Positions 1-6,273 of a stretch of 7,646 bases of DNA are shown here, piece by piece (positions within the stretch are counted from its first letter, which is position 1; every line of letters begins with the position of its first letter). The notes beneath the pieces are model-generated. The model made no database searches. It had not been told where the DNA came from and worked only from the letters and a program-made list of their open reading frames with translations. Source of the DNA: Dehalococcoidia bacterium (GTDB lineage: Bacteria > Chloroflexota > Dehalococcoidia > SAR202 > UBA11138); NCBI GenBank assembly GCA_012270625.1, contig JAAXHZ010000140.1:1-7646 (forward strand). The letters are read 5' to 3'. A program made the translations under genes and the position numbers.

Positions 1-627
1 CTGATAGCATCGATGATCGAAGTATCGGGTGCCGACAGGGTCCTGACACTGGACCTCCACGCCGGCCAGATCCAGGGATTCTTCGGCATCCCGGTCGATG
101 AGCTGACCGCCATCCCCATGTTGGCTCGACCCTTCGGGAATGGAAGTGAGGTAGTCGTTGCGGCGACGGACGTTGGCGGCGCAAAACGCGCCCGCGAGAC
201 CGCTGACATCCTGGGCGCAGACATTGCGATCGTGCAGAAACGACGGCTGGGCAACACCGATCAGGTCGTCGCCGACCAGGTAATTGGCGATGTGACGGGC
301 AAGAAGGCGGTTATCGTAGACGACGAGATCACAACCGGAGGCACGGTGATCGCTGCCGCAAACGCTCTGGTGGAACATGGCGCGAAGGAGGTTTACTGTG
401 CTGTGACTCACGGAGTCCTATGCGACCAGGCTCCCCGGTTGATTCAGCAGAGTCCCATCATGCAGATGGCAGTAACCGATTCGCTCCCAATCGGGCCCGA
501 TAAACTCGGAGAAAAGACCAAGATTATCTCGGTCGCCTCGATCCTGGGTGAGGCCATTCATCGCATACACAGCGGACTATCAGTAGGGGCAATGTTCGAA
601 AGCGCGGTACCGGTCGCCAGCTTGTGA
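1..627 (+). CDS. prs: Ribose-phosphate pyrophosphokinase (PRPP synthetase), 5'-truncated by window edge
   Basis: Makes PRPP from ribose 5-phosphate and ATP in the cytoplasm, feeding nucleotide, histidine, tryptophan and NAD synthesis. The frame is open from base 1 and 208 residues are visible; family members have about 310-320, so roughly the first 105 residues lie outside. An ATG at 13 is internal and not the start. Visible family motifs are GADRVLTLDLHAGQIQGFF near the left edge (catalytic-region His), the flexible-loop Lys-Arg-Arg in IVQKRRLGN, the PRPP-binding loop VDDEITTGGT at 316-345, and a C-terminal LSVGAMFES resembling the usual VGxALFES ending. The loop variant with GN after KRR and TTGGT differs from the Bacillus subtilis form but looks functional. 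No terminator follows; the stop codon lies inside the -35 box proposed for the next gene. Identification is firm. Confidence 0.96.
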   Translation: MIASMIEVSGADRVLTLDLHAGQIQGFFGIPVDELTAIPMLARPFGNGSEVVVAATDVGGAKRARETADILGADIAIVQKRRLGNTDQVVADQVIGDVTGKKAVIVDDEITTGGTVIAAANALVEHGAKEVYCAVTHGVLCDQAPRLIQQSPIMQMAVTDSLPIGPDKLGEKTKIISVASILGEAIHRIHSGLSVGAMFESAVPVASL

Positions 628-650
628 ATTAGTTCGCAAACTGTTACAAT
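622..650 (+). promoter_or_regulatory. Sigma-70-type promoter for the NYN gene, predicting a leaderless mRNA
   Basis: TTGTGA at 622-627, a 17-bp spacer and TACAAT at 645-650, with TG at 642-643 forming an extended -10. The -35 box overlaps the prs stop codon. The expected transcription start, about 7 nt past the -10, falls on or next to the A of the ATG at 657, leaving no room for a leader. Fifteen bases from here (642-656) recur at 2968-2982 with one difference. This is pattern inference. Confidence 0.6.
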
Positions 651-656
651 CGAGGC

Positions 657-1592
657 ATGGAAAACGAACAAATTATCGCCACGTCAAGCACCGGAATATA
701 CGCCGACATACAGAATCTCCAGGACATGGCAAAAGATGTCCTTCTCCTGCTGATTCGCCGATGGCCTAAGAGTCTTCCCAAACCGACAAGGCTGAACCTG
801 TACGTGCGAGCAGACCACGTTCACCTCTGGCAGGTTTGGGCAAGCGACGCGTTCAGTGAGCTGCAGGTCACCGTAAAGGGCGTCCAACACTACAGTCTTG
901 CGGCGACTAAGAACGCAGCTGATATGGCAATCGCCGTAGATGCGATAAGCGACTTCAACCACAGAAGGATCAGCCATGTCGCAGTTGTCAGTGACGACAG
1001 TGACTTCATTTCGCTCTATGCCAAGCTCTCTGAGGAATACCAAAACGCTCAGGCTCTACCGACAAGTGGTCCGGTGCCATTCCTCTGGGTACTTACGGAC
1101 CGAGTGGATACGAAGTCCTCTCTCCTTCAGGAGTTCTTCCCGGAGAGATACGTACATGTAGTCGACAGGTACGCTATGTGGGACGATGACGAAGATGAGG
1201 ACGAAGTGGCGGAAGACGATGCCAACGAACAGGAAGCCGCAGCGGAACACGAATCTGAGGAGGAGCGGACAAGGGAAGAGGAGGGGTCAACCAACGGCAA
1301 TCGACCTCGAGCAAGTGCGCAACGTGACATGACTGTCACAGAGCGTATAGCGCTTCAGCTCATCCGCGACATGCCTGTAGGCAAGTTCAAAAGCACCGAC
1401 TGCCAGCAGATTATCCGCTCGAACTTCCCCGGCCACCAGCTAGCCTCGGCTGACGGGCCTGCCTTCGGCATAATCTTCAGACGGGACCTGCTTCCGTACA
1501 TGCAGAAGCGCGGGGTCCACGAACTTGGGAACCAGAGGCCCAGGCAATACGAGATGACTCTCGAGGCAAAGAAGTCGCTCGCCAGGTTTTAG
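657..1592 (+). CDS. NYN-domain (PIN-like) predicted ribonuclease with acidic linker and C-terminal HTH-like domain
   Basis: The 311-residue protein has an N-terminal NYN domain (about residues 12-172) of the PIN-like nuclease fold. YADIQNL gives D17 and N20, KNAADMAIAVDAI gives K85, D89 and D95, and VVSDDSDFISL gives the acidic cluster D113, D114, D116; these match the metal-binding acidic residues of the family, so it is probably active on RNA. Residues 176-210 are a long Asp/Glu-rich linker, presumably disordered. Residues 224-311 form a separate predicted helical, possibly winged-helix domain; NYN proteins often carry OST-HTH/LOTUS domains there, but I cannot confirm that match. The ATG at 657 is chosen because the next Met (residue 24) would delete D17. 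GAGG lies only one base before the ATG, too close for a normal ribosome site, which fits leaderless translation. Substrate unknown. It lies 29 bp after prs and converges on the MFS gene. Confidence 0.82.
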   Translation: MENEQIIATSSTGIYADIQNLQDMAKDVLLLLIRRWPKSLPKPTRLNLYVRADHVHLWQVWASDAFSELQVTVKGVQHYSLAATKNAADMAIAVDAISDFNHRRISHVAVVSDDSDFISLYAKLSEEYQNAQALPTSGPVPFLWVLTDRVDTKSSLLQEFFPERYVHVVDRYAMWDDDEDEDEVAEDDANEQEAAAEHESEEERTREEEGSTNGNRPRASAQRDMTVTERIALQLIRDMPVGKFKSTDCQQIIRSNFPGHQLASADGPAFGIIFRRDLLPYMQKRGVHELGNQRPRQYEMTLEAKKSLARF

Positions 1593-1640
1593 GATGAATG
1601 CCTCGTCTGGGTCTGTGACGAAAGCATCCAGGTTTCTATC
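1593..1640. other. 48-bp convergent spacer between the NYN and MFS genes
   Basis: Holds weak nested inverted repeats: GGATG (1592-1596) with CATCC (1625-1629), and TCGTC (1603-1607) with GACGA (1617-1621). A weak two-way terminator is possible, but no run of T follows on either strand. Confidence 0.25.
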
Positions 1641-2936
1641 CTACTCTTGGTTGCGCAGCCTTTCTGCGAATAACATGTAGGTGAGAGCAGCGGCAAGGCC
1701 AATTACTCCCATCGCGGCCAACGCCAGCCTCACCGACGTTATGCCCGCGAACCATCCCACAAGTAGGCTGGAACCTACAACGAACCCTTGACCAAGCCTC
1801 TGCAGGCTTGTGACTCGTCCACGCAGCTTATCCGGGGTCAGGGTCTGCGTCAGTGTGCCATTGGTCGTTCTGAACGCCGTTTGGCTGGCAGCAAAGAGAG
1901 CGATTACAGCTAGCGCCACAGGCAGCCAAGCAGCCTGCGTAAGCGCCAGCGCGAGGATGGAACTGGCTGCGGCTGTGGCGAGGCATAGCACACCGCGCTT
2001 GATGAAAAACCCAAAGGAGGCGATAGTAAGCGCCATCAGAAACCCTCCAAAGCCGTTGGTCGCCAGCATGTATCCACCCACGTCGGCGCCTCTCCCAAGG
2101 ATTTCGTCAGTAAACAGGGGGAGCATGAACATGACGGGCTGGAGCACTACATTTGGGATGATCGTGAGGGTGATTAAGAGAAAGAGCACACGGTTGCCGG
2201 ACCAGATGTATCTGAAGCCTTCAGCTAGGTCCTGGAGAAATCCCGCTGGGCCTGAAGCTGTGCGGGTATGGCGGGGCTCTGCGTACGGAGTTTTCATCGG
2301 CAGGAACGCCAGTATCATCCCGACGTAGAGCAGCGACTCCATAGTGAAGTTCCAGAAGAAGCCAAATGAACTTACAAGGATCCCACCTACGAATGGGCCG
2401 ATTGCCCTGGTTCCCGGTATCGTAAGGACGTTCGTGGCGTATGCATTGCCAAGCATGTATCTGGGCACGGTGTTGGCAATGAGCGCTTGGCGCATCGGTT
2501 GCGTAATGGACAGGCAGGCGCCACTGACAATGGCATATGCGAACACATGCCAAACTTCTATAAAGTCCAGCGTAACTACCCAAGCAAAACCAAACGCAAA
2601 AACAGCCATGAACGCTTGGATATAGGCGATTAGCTTCCGCCTATCGACGCGGTCTCCCAGAACACCGCCCAGGGGTCCGACTATCAGACCGGGCAGGGTA
2701 CTGATGCCGCCGATGCCAACAACTAAGAGCGCGGAGCCTTCCGTTCCTTTGGTGAGGTCGCGTACCAGCCATCCAAGGGTGAGAAGCTGAAGCCAGTGAG
2801 CTGTGTTTGCGAAGAAGTTACCGACCCACAGGAACCGGTAATCGCGGTGCGCTATCCACGCGTCGAACGTCTGAGGTCTCGGTATCCAACGTAGTCCGGC
2901 TATTGATGTCCTCCGAGGGCAGGGGCCAGCCGTCAT
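1641..2936 (-). CDS. Major facilitator superfamily transporter (MFS_3 / drug-efflux type)
   Basis: The 431-residue inner-membrane protein is a predicted proton-coupled secondary transporter. After a 29-residue cytoplasmic tail comes AHRDYRFLWVGNFFANTAHWL (typical entry to TM1 in the MFS_3 / enterobactin-exporter-like group), then motif A as GGVLGDRVDRRK at 90-101 between TM2 and TM3, a Pro-rich TM4-5 stretch with PMRQALIANTVP at 147-158, a central cytoplasmic loop near 213-245, and TPDKLRGRVTSL at 367-378, the second-half signature of this group. About 12 hydrophobic segments are visible, so it looks complete. Substrate cannot be inferred; efflux is the usual role. The ATG at 2934-2936 has no clear Shine-Dalgarno and I see no convincing - strand promoter upstream. 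A GGAGG inside the coding start (CGGAGGACATC) has no in-frame start at a good distance. Divergent from the gene at 3037 and convergent with the NYN gene. Confidence 0.88.
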   Translation of the reverse strand: MTAGPCPRRTSIAGLRWIPRPQTFDAWIAHRDYRFLWVGNFFANTAHWLQLLTLGWLVRDLTKGTEGSALLVVGIGGISTLPGLIVGPLGGVLGDRVDRRKLIAYIQAFMAVFAFGFAWVVTLDFIEVWHVFAYAIVSGACLSITQPMRQALIANTVPRYMLGNAYATNVLTIPGTRAIGPFVGGILVSSFGFFWNFTMESLLYVGMILAFLPMKTPYAEPRHTRTASGPAGFLQDLAEGFRYIWSGNRVLFLLITLTIIPNVVLQPVMFMLPLFTDEILGRGADVGGYMLATNGFGGFLMALTIASFGFFIKRGVLCLATAAASSILALALTQAAWLPVALAVIALFAASQTAFRTTNGTLTQTLTPDKLRGRVTSLQRLGQGFVVGSSLLVGWFAGITSVRLALAAMGVIGLAAALTYMLFAERLRNQE

Positions 2937-2967
2937 GATACACGAAACGGCCAGTGAGACCGTAGGA

Positions 2968-2976
2968 TGCTACAAT
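2968..2976 (+). promoter_or_regulatory. Extended -10 promoter for the unrecognised gene at 3037
   Basis: TGC followed by TACAAT (2971-2976), a TGn-type extended -10; no -35 match is seen at 16-18 bp, as is usual for extended -10 promoters. The expected start near 2983 gives a leader of about 54 nt. The block 2968-2982 matches 642-656 at 14 of 15 bases, including the CGAGGC after the -10. Confidence 0.55.
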
Positions 2977-3024
2977 CGAGGCCAGATTCGGAACGTGTCG
3001 TCTGGAGTAAAGGTCAGACCAGCC

Positions 3025-3030
3025 AGGAGA
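3025..3030 (+). promoter_or_regulatory. Shine-Dalgarno deciding the start at 3037
   Basis: AGGAGA lies 6 nt before the ATG at 3037. The same frame opens earlier at an ATG at 2935, but that would lie upstream of the -10 box and overlap the divergent MFS start, so 3037 is preferred. Confidence 0.75.
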
Positions 3031-3036
3031 AGTCAA

Positions 3037-3873
3037 ATGCTGACCAAGGACGCCAAGTGGCCCCAGTTTAGTGAGCGGGATCTTGACTTTGTCGTCGAGA
3101 ACGCAGCTCCAGGGTCGGCAGACCCATCTCAGCTTAAGCGGCTGATTACAGAGGACACCCAGTTCAGAGCCGCGATGCTTGGCGACGAATCCCTCCTGCA
3201 AAGGGTTCAGAGTGACGATGAGATTCTCCTGTATATCTCGCCTAGCATGTACTTTGAGATACTGCTTCGAAACTCGAACCGTGAGCTCGAAACCGCAGCC
3301 TACACGGAGGAACGCGAGGGCCGGATGTCGATACCGGTCTTCGACACTCCTGACGTTCTTGAGTTCATGGAGAGACCTGGAGTGGTCGAGTACCTGGCCT
3401 CGATGATGGCCTCGTTCACGCGTATCAACAGCTATGTCGTTCCGGTACGCGTGAGAAGGGGAGTGAGGCGCCGAGTCAGATACAACGACATGGATGTCGA
3501 TAGCCTGATCAGATTCGCGGCTGACGCGGACCATGAGCAGAAGTTCAGCTACTACAAAAGGATTGCGGACGTCTGCCTGTTTGTATCAGGCATTTTCCCG
3601 GACAGCGCTCAGAGCAGGGCGGGAGGCGCAGCGGCGCCCCCTCTCTCACGGTCGTGGAGGATGCGGCGTACGCTTGAGGAGTATGAGCGTGAGGGACGTA
3701 CTTTCTATGGCCTCGCCCAAGAGCATCCGGCTGCTCGTGCGTTGGAGTTGTCGCAGGTGTTCGGCGAGCTAAAGCAGAACTTCAACTCTGCGCGAAAGCC
3801 ATTGACGTTCGTGGCGACCCGCTTTCTTCATGCCAGGAAACGACAGCTATTTGGCGTCGCATCATCTGCGTAG
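3037..3873 (+). CDS. Conserved-looking protein of unknown function, 278 residues
   Basis: I do not recognise a named family. The protein is soluble, with no signal peptide or convincing membrane segment. It has an acidic helical N-terminal part (residues 1-60), then YISPSMYFEILLR (66-78), a middle segment with EFMERPGVVEYLASMMASF (109-127), a strongly basic strip VRRGVRRRVRYNDMDVDSL (139-157), a hydrophobic helix RIADVCLFVSGIFPD (175-189), a Gly/Ala/Pro-rich hinge (194-203) and a C-terminal helical part with EEYEREGRTFY (214-224) and ARKPLTFVATRFLHARK (252-268). The orderly alternation of charged and hydrophobic residues, correct start signals and promoter argue for a real gene; the antisense frame over the same DNA is His/Arg-rich and implausible. 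The basic strip might bind nucleic acid or anionic lipid, which is speculation. It ends 1 nt from the convergent tRNA. Confidence 0.8.
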   Translation: MLTKDAKWPQFSERDLDFVVENAAPGSADPSQLKRLITEDTQFRAAMLGDESLLQRVQSDDEILLYISPSMYFEILLRNSNRELETAAYTEEREGRMSIPVFDTPDVLEFMERPGVVEYLASMMASFTRINSYVVPVRVRRGVRRRVRYNDMDVDSLIRFAADADHEQKFSYYKRIADVCLFVSGIFPDSAQSRAGGAAAPPLSRSWRMRRTLEEYEREGRTFYGLAQEHPAARALELSQVFGELKQNFNSARKPLTFVATRFLHARKRQLFGVASSA

Positions 3874-3874
3874 C

Positions 3875-3960
3875 TGGTGCCCAGGAAGGGACTCGAACCC
3901 CCACACCCTTGCGGGTAGCGGATTTTAAGTCCGCCGCGTCTGCCATTTCGCCACCTGGGC
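3875..3960 (-). tRNA. tRNA-Leu (anticodon UAA)
   Basis: Reading the - strand, a perfect 7-bp acceptor stem GCCCAGG/CCTGGGC is followed by discriminator A and an encoded CCA (3875-3877). The anticodon stem GCGGA/TCCGC is perfect and encloses loop CTTAAAA, anticodon TAA. A type II long variable arm (ACCCGCAAGGGT, with a CCC/GGG stem) and the T-loop TTCGAGT are present; the T stem has two G-U pairs. All fits leucine. The 3' end is one base from the stop codon of the convergent gene ending at 3873, and I see no terminator, so transcription probably runs into that gene antisense before processing. Confidence 0.97.
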
Positions 3961-3976
3961 TATCTGGTTCCCTTGA

Positions 3977-3985
3977 AGTTTACCA
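3977..3985 (-). promoter_or_regulatory. Possible extended -10 promoter of the tRNA-Leu gene
   Basis: On the - strand TGG is followed by TAAACT (3982-3977), a TGn-type -10. Initiation near 3970 would give a short leader of about 9 nt before the tRNA. No good -35 is visible. Co-transcription from hppA upstream is the alternative. Confidence 0.35.
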
Positions 3986-4046
3986 CCAACTTGCAGAATT
4001 GCGTCGCGCATCTATTGCGGCTTCAACAGTGCGCAGGACAAATCGG

Positions 4047-4117
4047 AGATCTCGTCAGTAGCCACGCTACTGGCTTGCCCATTGAGCCTCGTGATGAGGT
4101 CGAGTTATCCGAGATCT
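4047..4117. other. Inverted-repeat structure (possible three-way junction) between hppA and tRNA-Leu
   Basis: AGATCTCG (4047-4054) pairs with CGAGATCT (4110-4117), a perfect 8-bp outer stem. It encloses a perfect 7-bp stem with 3-nt loop, CAGTAGC-CAC-GCTACTG (4056-4072), and a small CCTC/GAGG hairpin (4087-4099). It lies in the 170-bp gene-free gap 3961-4130, starting 13 bp past the hppA stop on that gene's strand. It could be a 3' end or processing structure or a small RNA. No T run follows, so a simple intrinsic terminator is not supported. Nothing else is visible in the gap except the possible tRNA promoter. Confidence 0.4.
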
Positions 4118-4130
4118 AAGAATCTGAGCA

Positions 4131-6170
4131 TCAGAGGAACAGCGGCGCGAACACAAGTGCAACGATGCTCATCAGCTTGATCAGGATGTTAAGGGATGGC
4201 CCAGACGTGTCCTTGAATGGATCTCCTACAGTGTCACCGACAACTGCGGCGGCGTGAGGATCAGAACCCTTTCCGCCATGAGCGCCAGCCTCGATGAACT
4301 TCTTCGCGTTGTCCCAAGCGCCGCCAGCGTTAGCCATCATGATGGCGAGCAGGAAGCCGGAGGCGATCGCGCCGATCAGCATACCTCCCAGAGCTTCCGC
4401 TCCTAGAATTGCTCCGATGGCAACCGGGGCCACTATAGCCAGAACGCCCGGAAGTATCATCTGTCTCATCGCTCCCTGGGTGCTGATATCCACGGCGCGG
4501 GTATAGTCGGCATCGGCAGTTCCTTCCAACAGTCCTGGAATCTCGCGGAACTGGCGCCTAACCTCTTGCACCATGGCGTTGGCCGCGCGAGCTACTGCCT
4601 GCATAGTGAGTGCGCCGAACAGGAACGGAAGGAGCGCGCCAACGAGTAGGCCCATCAGGACGTTTACGTCACGTAGATCGAACGCATCGACTTTTGTCAC
4701 CTCCGAGTAAGCAGCCATTAGTGCGAGAGCTGTCAGAACGGCAGAGCCAATCGCAAAACCCTTGCCCGTAGCCGCTGTGGTGTTCCCCAGCGAGTCCAGC
4801 GCGTCTGTACGCTCACGGACCGTGGGATCGAGCCCCGCCTGCTCGGCGATTCCCCCAGCATTGTCGGCGACCGGGCCGTATGCGTCAGTGGCGAGTGTGA
4901 TCCCGAGTGTCGAAAGCATTCCAACCGCGGCGAGCGCGACACCGTAGGTTCCAGCAAGATCGTTGGCCAGCCACATCGCCACGACGACGACAACCGCGGG
5001 TATCAACGTGCTTACCATCCCAAGACCAAGTCCAGAAATGATCACCGTCGCCGGACCTGTCCGAGCCTGATCTGATATATCGCGTGTGAACTTATACTCG
5101 TAGCTCGTGTACACCTCTGACGAGGTGCCTATGATCTGACCAGCGACCAGTCCTGTAAGCACTACCCAGAACAGATCGAAGTCCATCTCCAAGACCAGCA
5201 GGGCGACTCCGGTTGCGATTAGCACCAGCGCGCCTGCGCCGAAGATTCCGAACCTCAAAGACCACAACAGGCTGCCCATGCTTGCCCCTTCGCGCGTCCG
5301 CACGAAGAACGTACCTATAATGGACGCGAAAATGCCTATCGCGGCAATGAGCATGGGCAGGACGAATATGTTGGAGTCGAAACCGCCGGGGCTGGACATT
5401 CCGAGAGCGGCTGCGCCAACCGCTCCAAGCGCGATGGTTGCGATGATCGAACCTGTGTAGCTCTCGAACAGGTCGGCTCCCATGCCGGCGACATCCCCGA
5501 CGTTATCACCGACGTTGTCGGCCACGGTGGCCGGATTGCGTGGATCATCTTCGTCAAGGCCCTGTTCAACCTTTCCGACCAGGTCCGCTCCAACATCGGC
5601 CGCCTTCGTGTATATGCCTCCGCCGACCCTGGCGAACAGCGCGATCGATGACGCGCCGAAGCCAAATCCCGCCACAACCTTGATGTCCTGGAATATCAGG
5701 TAAACCACGGTTATGCCGATCAGACCGATGCCAACGACGCTGACGCCCATCACAGTGCCGGAGTTGAACGCTATTCGCAACGCGGCGTTCAGTCCTGTCT
5801 GAGCCTGTACGGTCGTGCGAGTGTTCGCGCGGACGGCGATGCTCATTCCGATGAACCCCGCGAGCCCCGAACCAACTGCTCCAACTAGGTACGAGATCGC
5901 GGTGCCAGGCAGCGCGTTGCTCTCGCCCCCCACTTTGTCCAGGATGTCATAGTCGATAAAGACCCAGAGTATGACGAAAACAACGACCACAAATACCGCA
6001 AGCAGTCTGTACTCACGGGACAGGAACGCCATCGCGCCCTCTCTGATGGCGTTTCCGATAAACCGCACCTGCTCGTTGCCTTCATCGGACTGATTGATCT
6101 TCCAGGCCAGGTACGCTGCAAAGGCCAGTGCAATGACACCGGCAACTATCGCTAGGAGCAAGATATCCAA
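4131..6170 (-). CDS. hppA: K+-stimulated-type membrane-bound ion-translocating pyrophosphatase
   Basis: An integral membrane enzyme of about 16 helices that couples PPi hydrolysis to export of H+ and/or Na+. Starting at the TTG at 6168-6170 it has 679 residues, normal for the family. Substrate motifs are [11 protein letters not shown] (192-202), the Asp-rich [19 protein letters not shown] (219-237), [13 protein letters not shown] (428-440), GGAWDNAKK (616-624) and [15 protein letters not shown] (645-659). In [10 protein letters not shown] (462-471) residues A466 and G469 are those of K+-dependent enzymes; K+-independent ones have Lys and Thr there. Whether it pumps H+, Na+ or both cannot be settled by eye. 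The frame extends to another TTG at 6185, but that lies in the T run of the leader hairpin; 6170 has GGAGG 6 nt upstream. It lies downstream of the thiE-translin pair on the same strand, and tRNA-Leu follows. Confidence 0.96.
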   Translation of the reverse strand: MDILLLAIVAGVIALAFAAYLAWKINQSDEGNEQVRFIGNAIREGAMAFLSREYRLLAVFVVVVFVILWVFIDYDILDKVGGESNALPGTAISYLVGAVGSGLAGFIGMSIAVRANTRTTVQAQTGLNAALRIAFNSGTVMGVSVVGIGLIGITVVYLIFQDIKVVAGFGFGASSIALFARVGGGIYTKAADVGADLVGKVEQGLDEDDPRNPATVADNVGDNVGDVAGMGADLFESYTGSIIATIALGAVGAAALGMSSPGGFDSNIFVLPMLIAAIGIFASIIGTFFVRTREGASMGSLLWSLRFGIFGAGALVLIATGVALLVLEMDFDLFWVVLTGLVAGQIIGTSSEVYTSYEYKFTRDISDQARTGPATVIISGLGLGMVSTLIPAVVVVVAMWLANDLAGTYGVALAAVGMLSTLGITLATDAYGPVADNAGGIAEQAGLDPTVRERTDALDSLGNTTAATGKGFAIGSAVLTALALMAAYSEVTKVDAFDLRDVNVLMGLLVGALLPFLFGALTMQAVARAANAMVQEVRRQFREIPGLLEGTADADYTRAVDISTQGAMRQMILPGVLAIVAPVAIGAILGAEALGGMLIGAIASGFLLAIMMANAGGAWDNAKKFIEAGAHGGKGSDPHAAAVVGDTVGDPFKDTSGPSLNILIKLMSIVALVFAPLFL

Positions 6171-6176
6171 CGGATG

Positions 6177-6181
6177 CCTCC
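6177..6181 (-). promoter_or_regulatory. Shine-Dalgarno of hppA
   Basis: GGAGG on the - strand, 6 nt before the TTG at 6170, decides that start. It is only 2 nt past the T run of the leader hairpin, and GGAGGC (6176-6181) is complementary to the GCCTCC of that hairpin's 5' arm, so the site could be masked when the hairpin is open. Confidence 0.7.
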
Positions 6182-6183
6182 AC

Positions 6184-6212
6184 AAAAAAGCCCCCCCGGT
6201 TGGTGGGGAGGC
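6184..6212 (-). terminator. Intrinsic terminator-like hairpin in the hppA leader (attenuator candidate)
   Basis: On the - strand GCCTCCCC (6212-6205), loop ACCAACC, GGGGGGGC (6197-6190), then TTTTTT (6189-6184): an 8-bp GC-rich stem with one T-G pair and a clean T run. It lies about 57 nt after the stop of the translin-family gene and could simply terminate the thiE operon. But the hppA ribosome site begins 2 nt past the T run, leaving no space for a promoter between, so hppA transcripts must read through it. Confidence 0.8.
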
Positions 6213-6243
6213 CTTGATAAATTAGGCGTTCATGTCGCCGCAA

Positions 6244-6273
6244 AAGCTAGCACAGCGAATGGAGTGGGGTCAA
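6244..6273 (-). promoter_or_regulatory. Weak candidate promoter for hppA
   Basis: On the - strand TTGACC (6273-6268), 18 bp, TAGCTT (6249-6244). The -35 is strong but the -10 matches at only 3 of 6 bases. It overlaps the stop codon of the translin-family gene. A start near 6237 would give a leader of about 66 nt containing the terminator hairpin. Confidence 0.35.

Noticed and set aside
1186..1290. Purine-rich repeat array in the NYN gene
   Set aside because: The DNA repeats GAAGATGAGGACG-like units only because it encodes an Asp/Glu-rich linker; no regular unit length is present.
1592..1629. Strong terminator between the NYN and MFS genes
   Set aside because: Stems are short with mismatched spacing and no T run on either strand; kept only as a weak remark.
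1810..2328. Long open frame on the + strand inside the MFS gene
   Set aside because: Its product has no recognisable motif, while the - strand frame carries clear MFS motifs and membrane segments; it is a shadow frame.
2935..3036. Upstream extension of the unrecognised gene to the ATG at 2935
   Set aside because: It would begin before the extended -10 at 2968-2976 and overlap the divergent MFS start; the ATG at 3037 has a proper AGGAGA at 6 nt.
2818..3534. Open frame on the - strand covering the unrecognised gene
   Set aside because: His/Arg/Ser-rich low-order product, overlaps the MFS start, and lacks start signals; the + strand frame is better on every point.
6171..6185. TTG at 6185 as the hppA start
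   Set aside because: It lies in the T run of the leader hairpin with no ribosome site; the TTG at 6170 has GGAGG at 6 nt and still gives a full-length protein.
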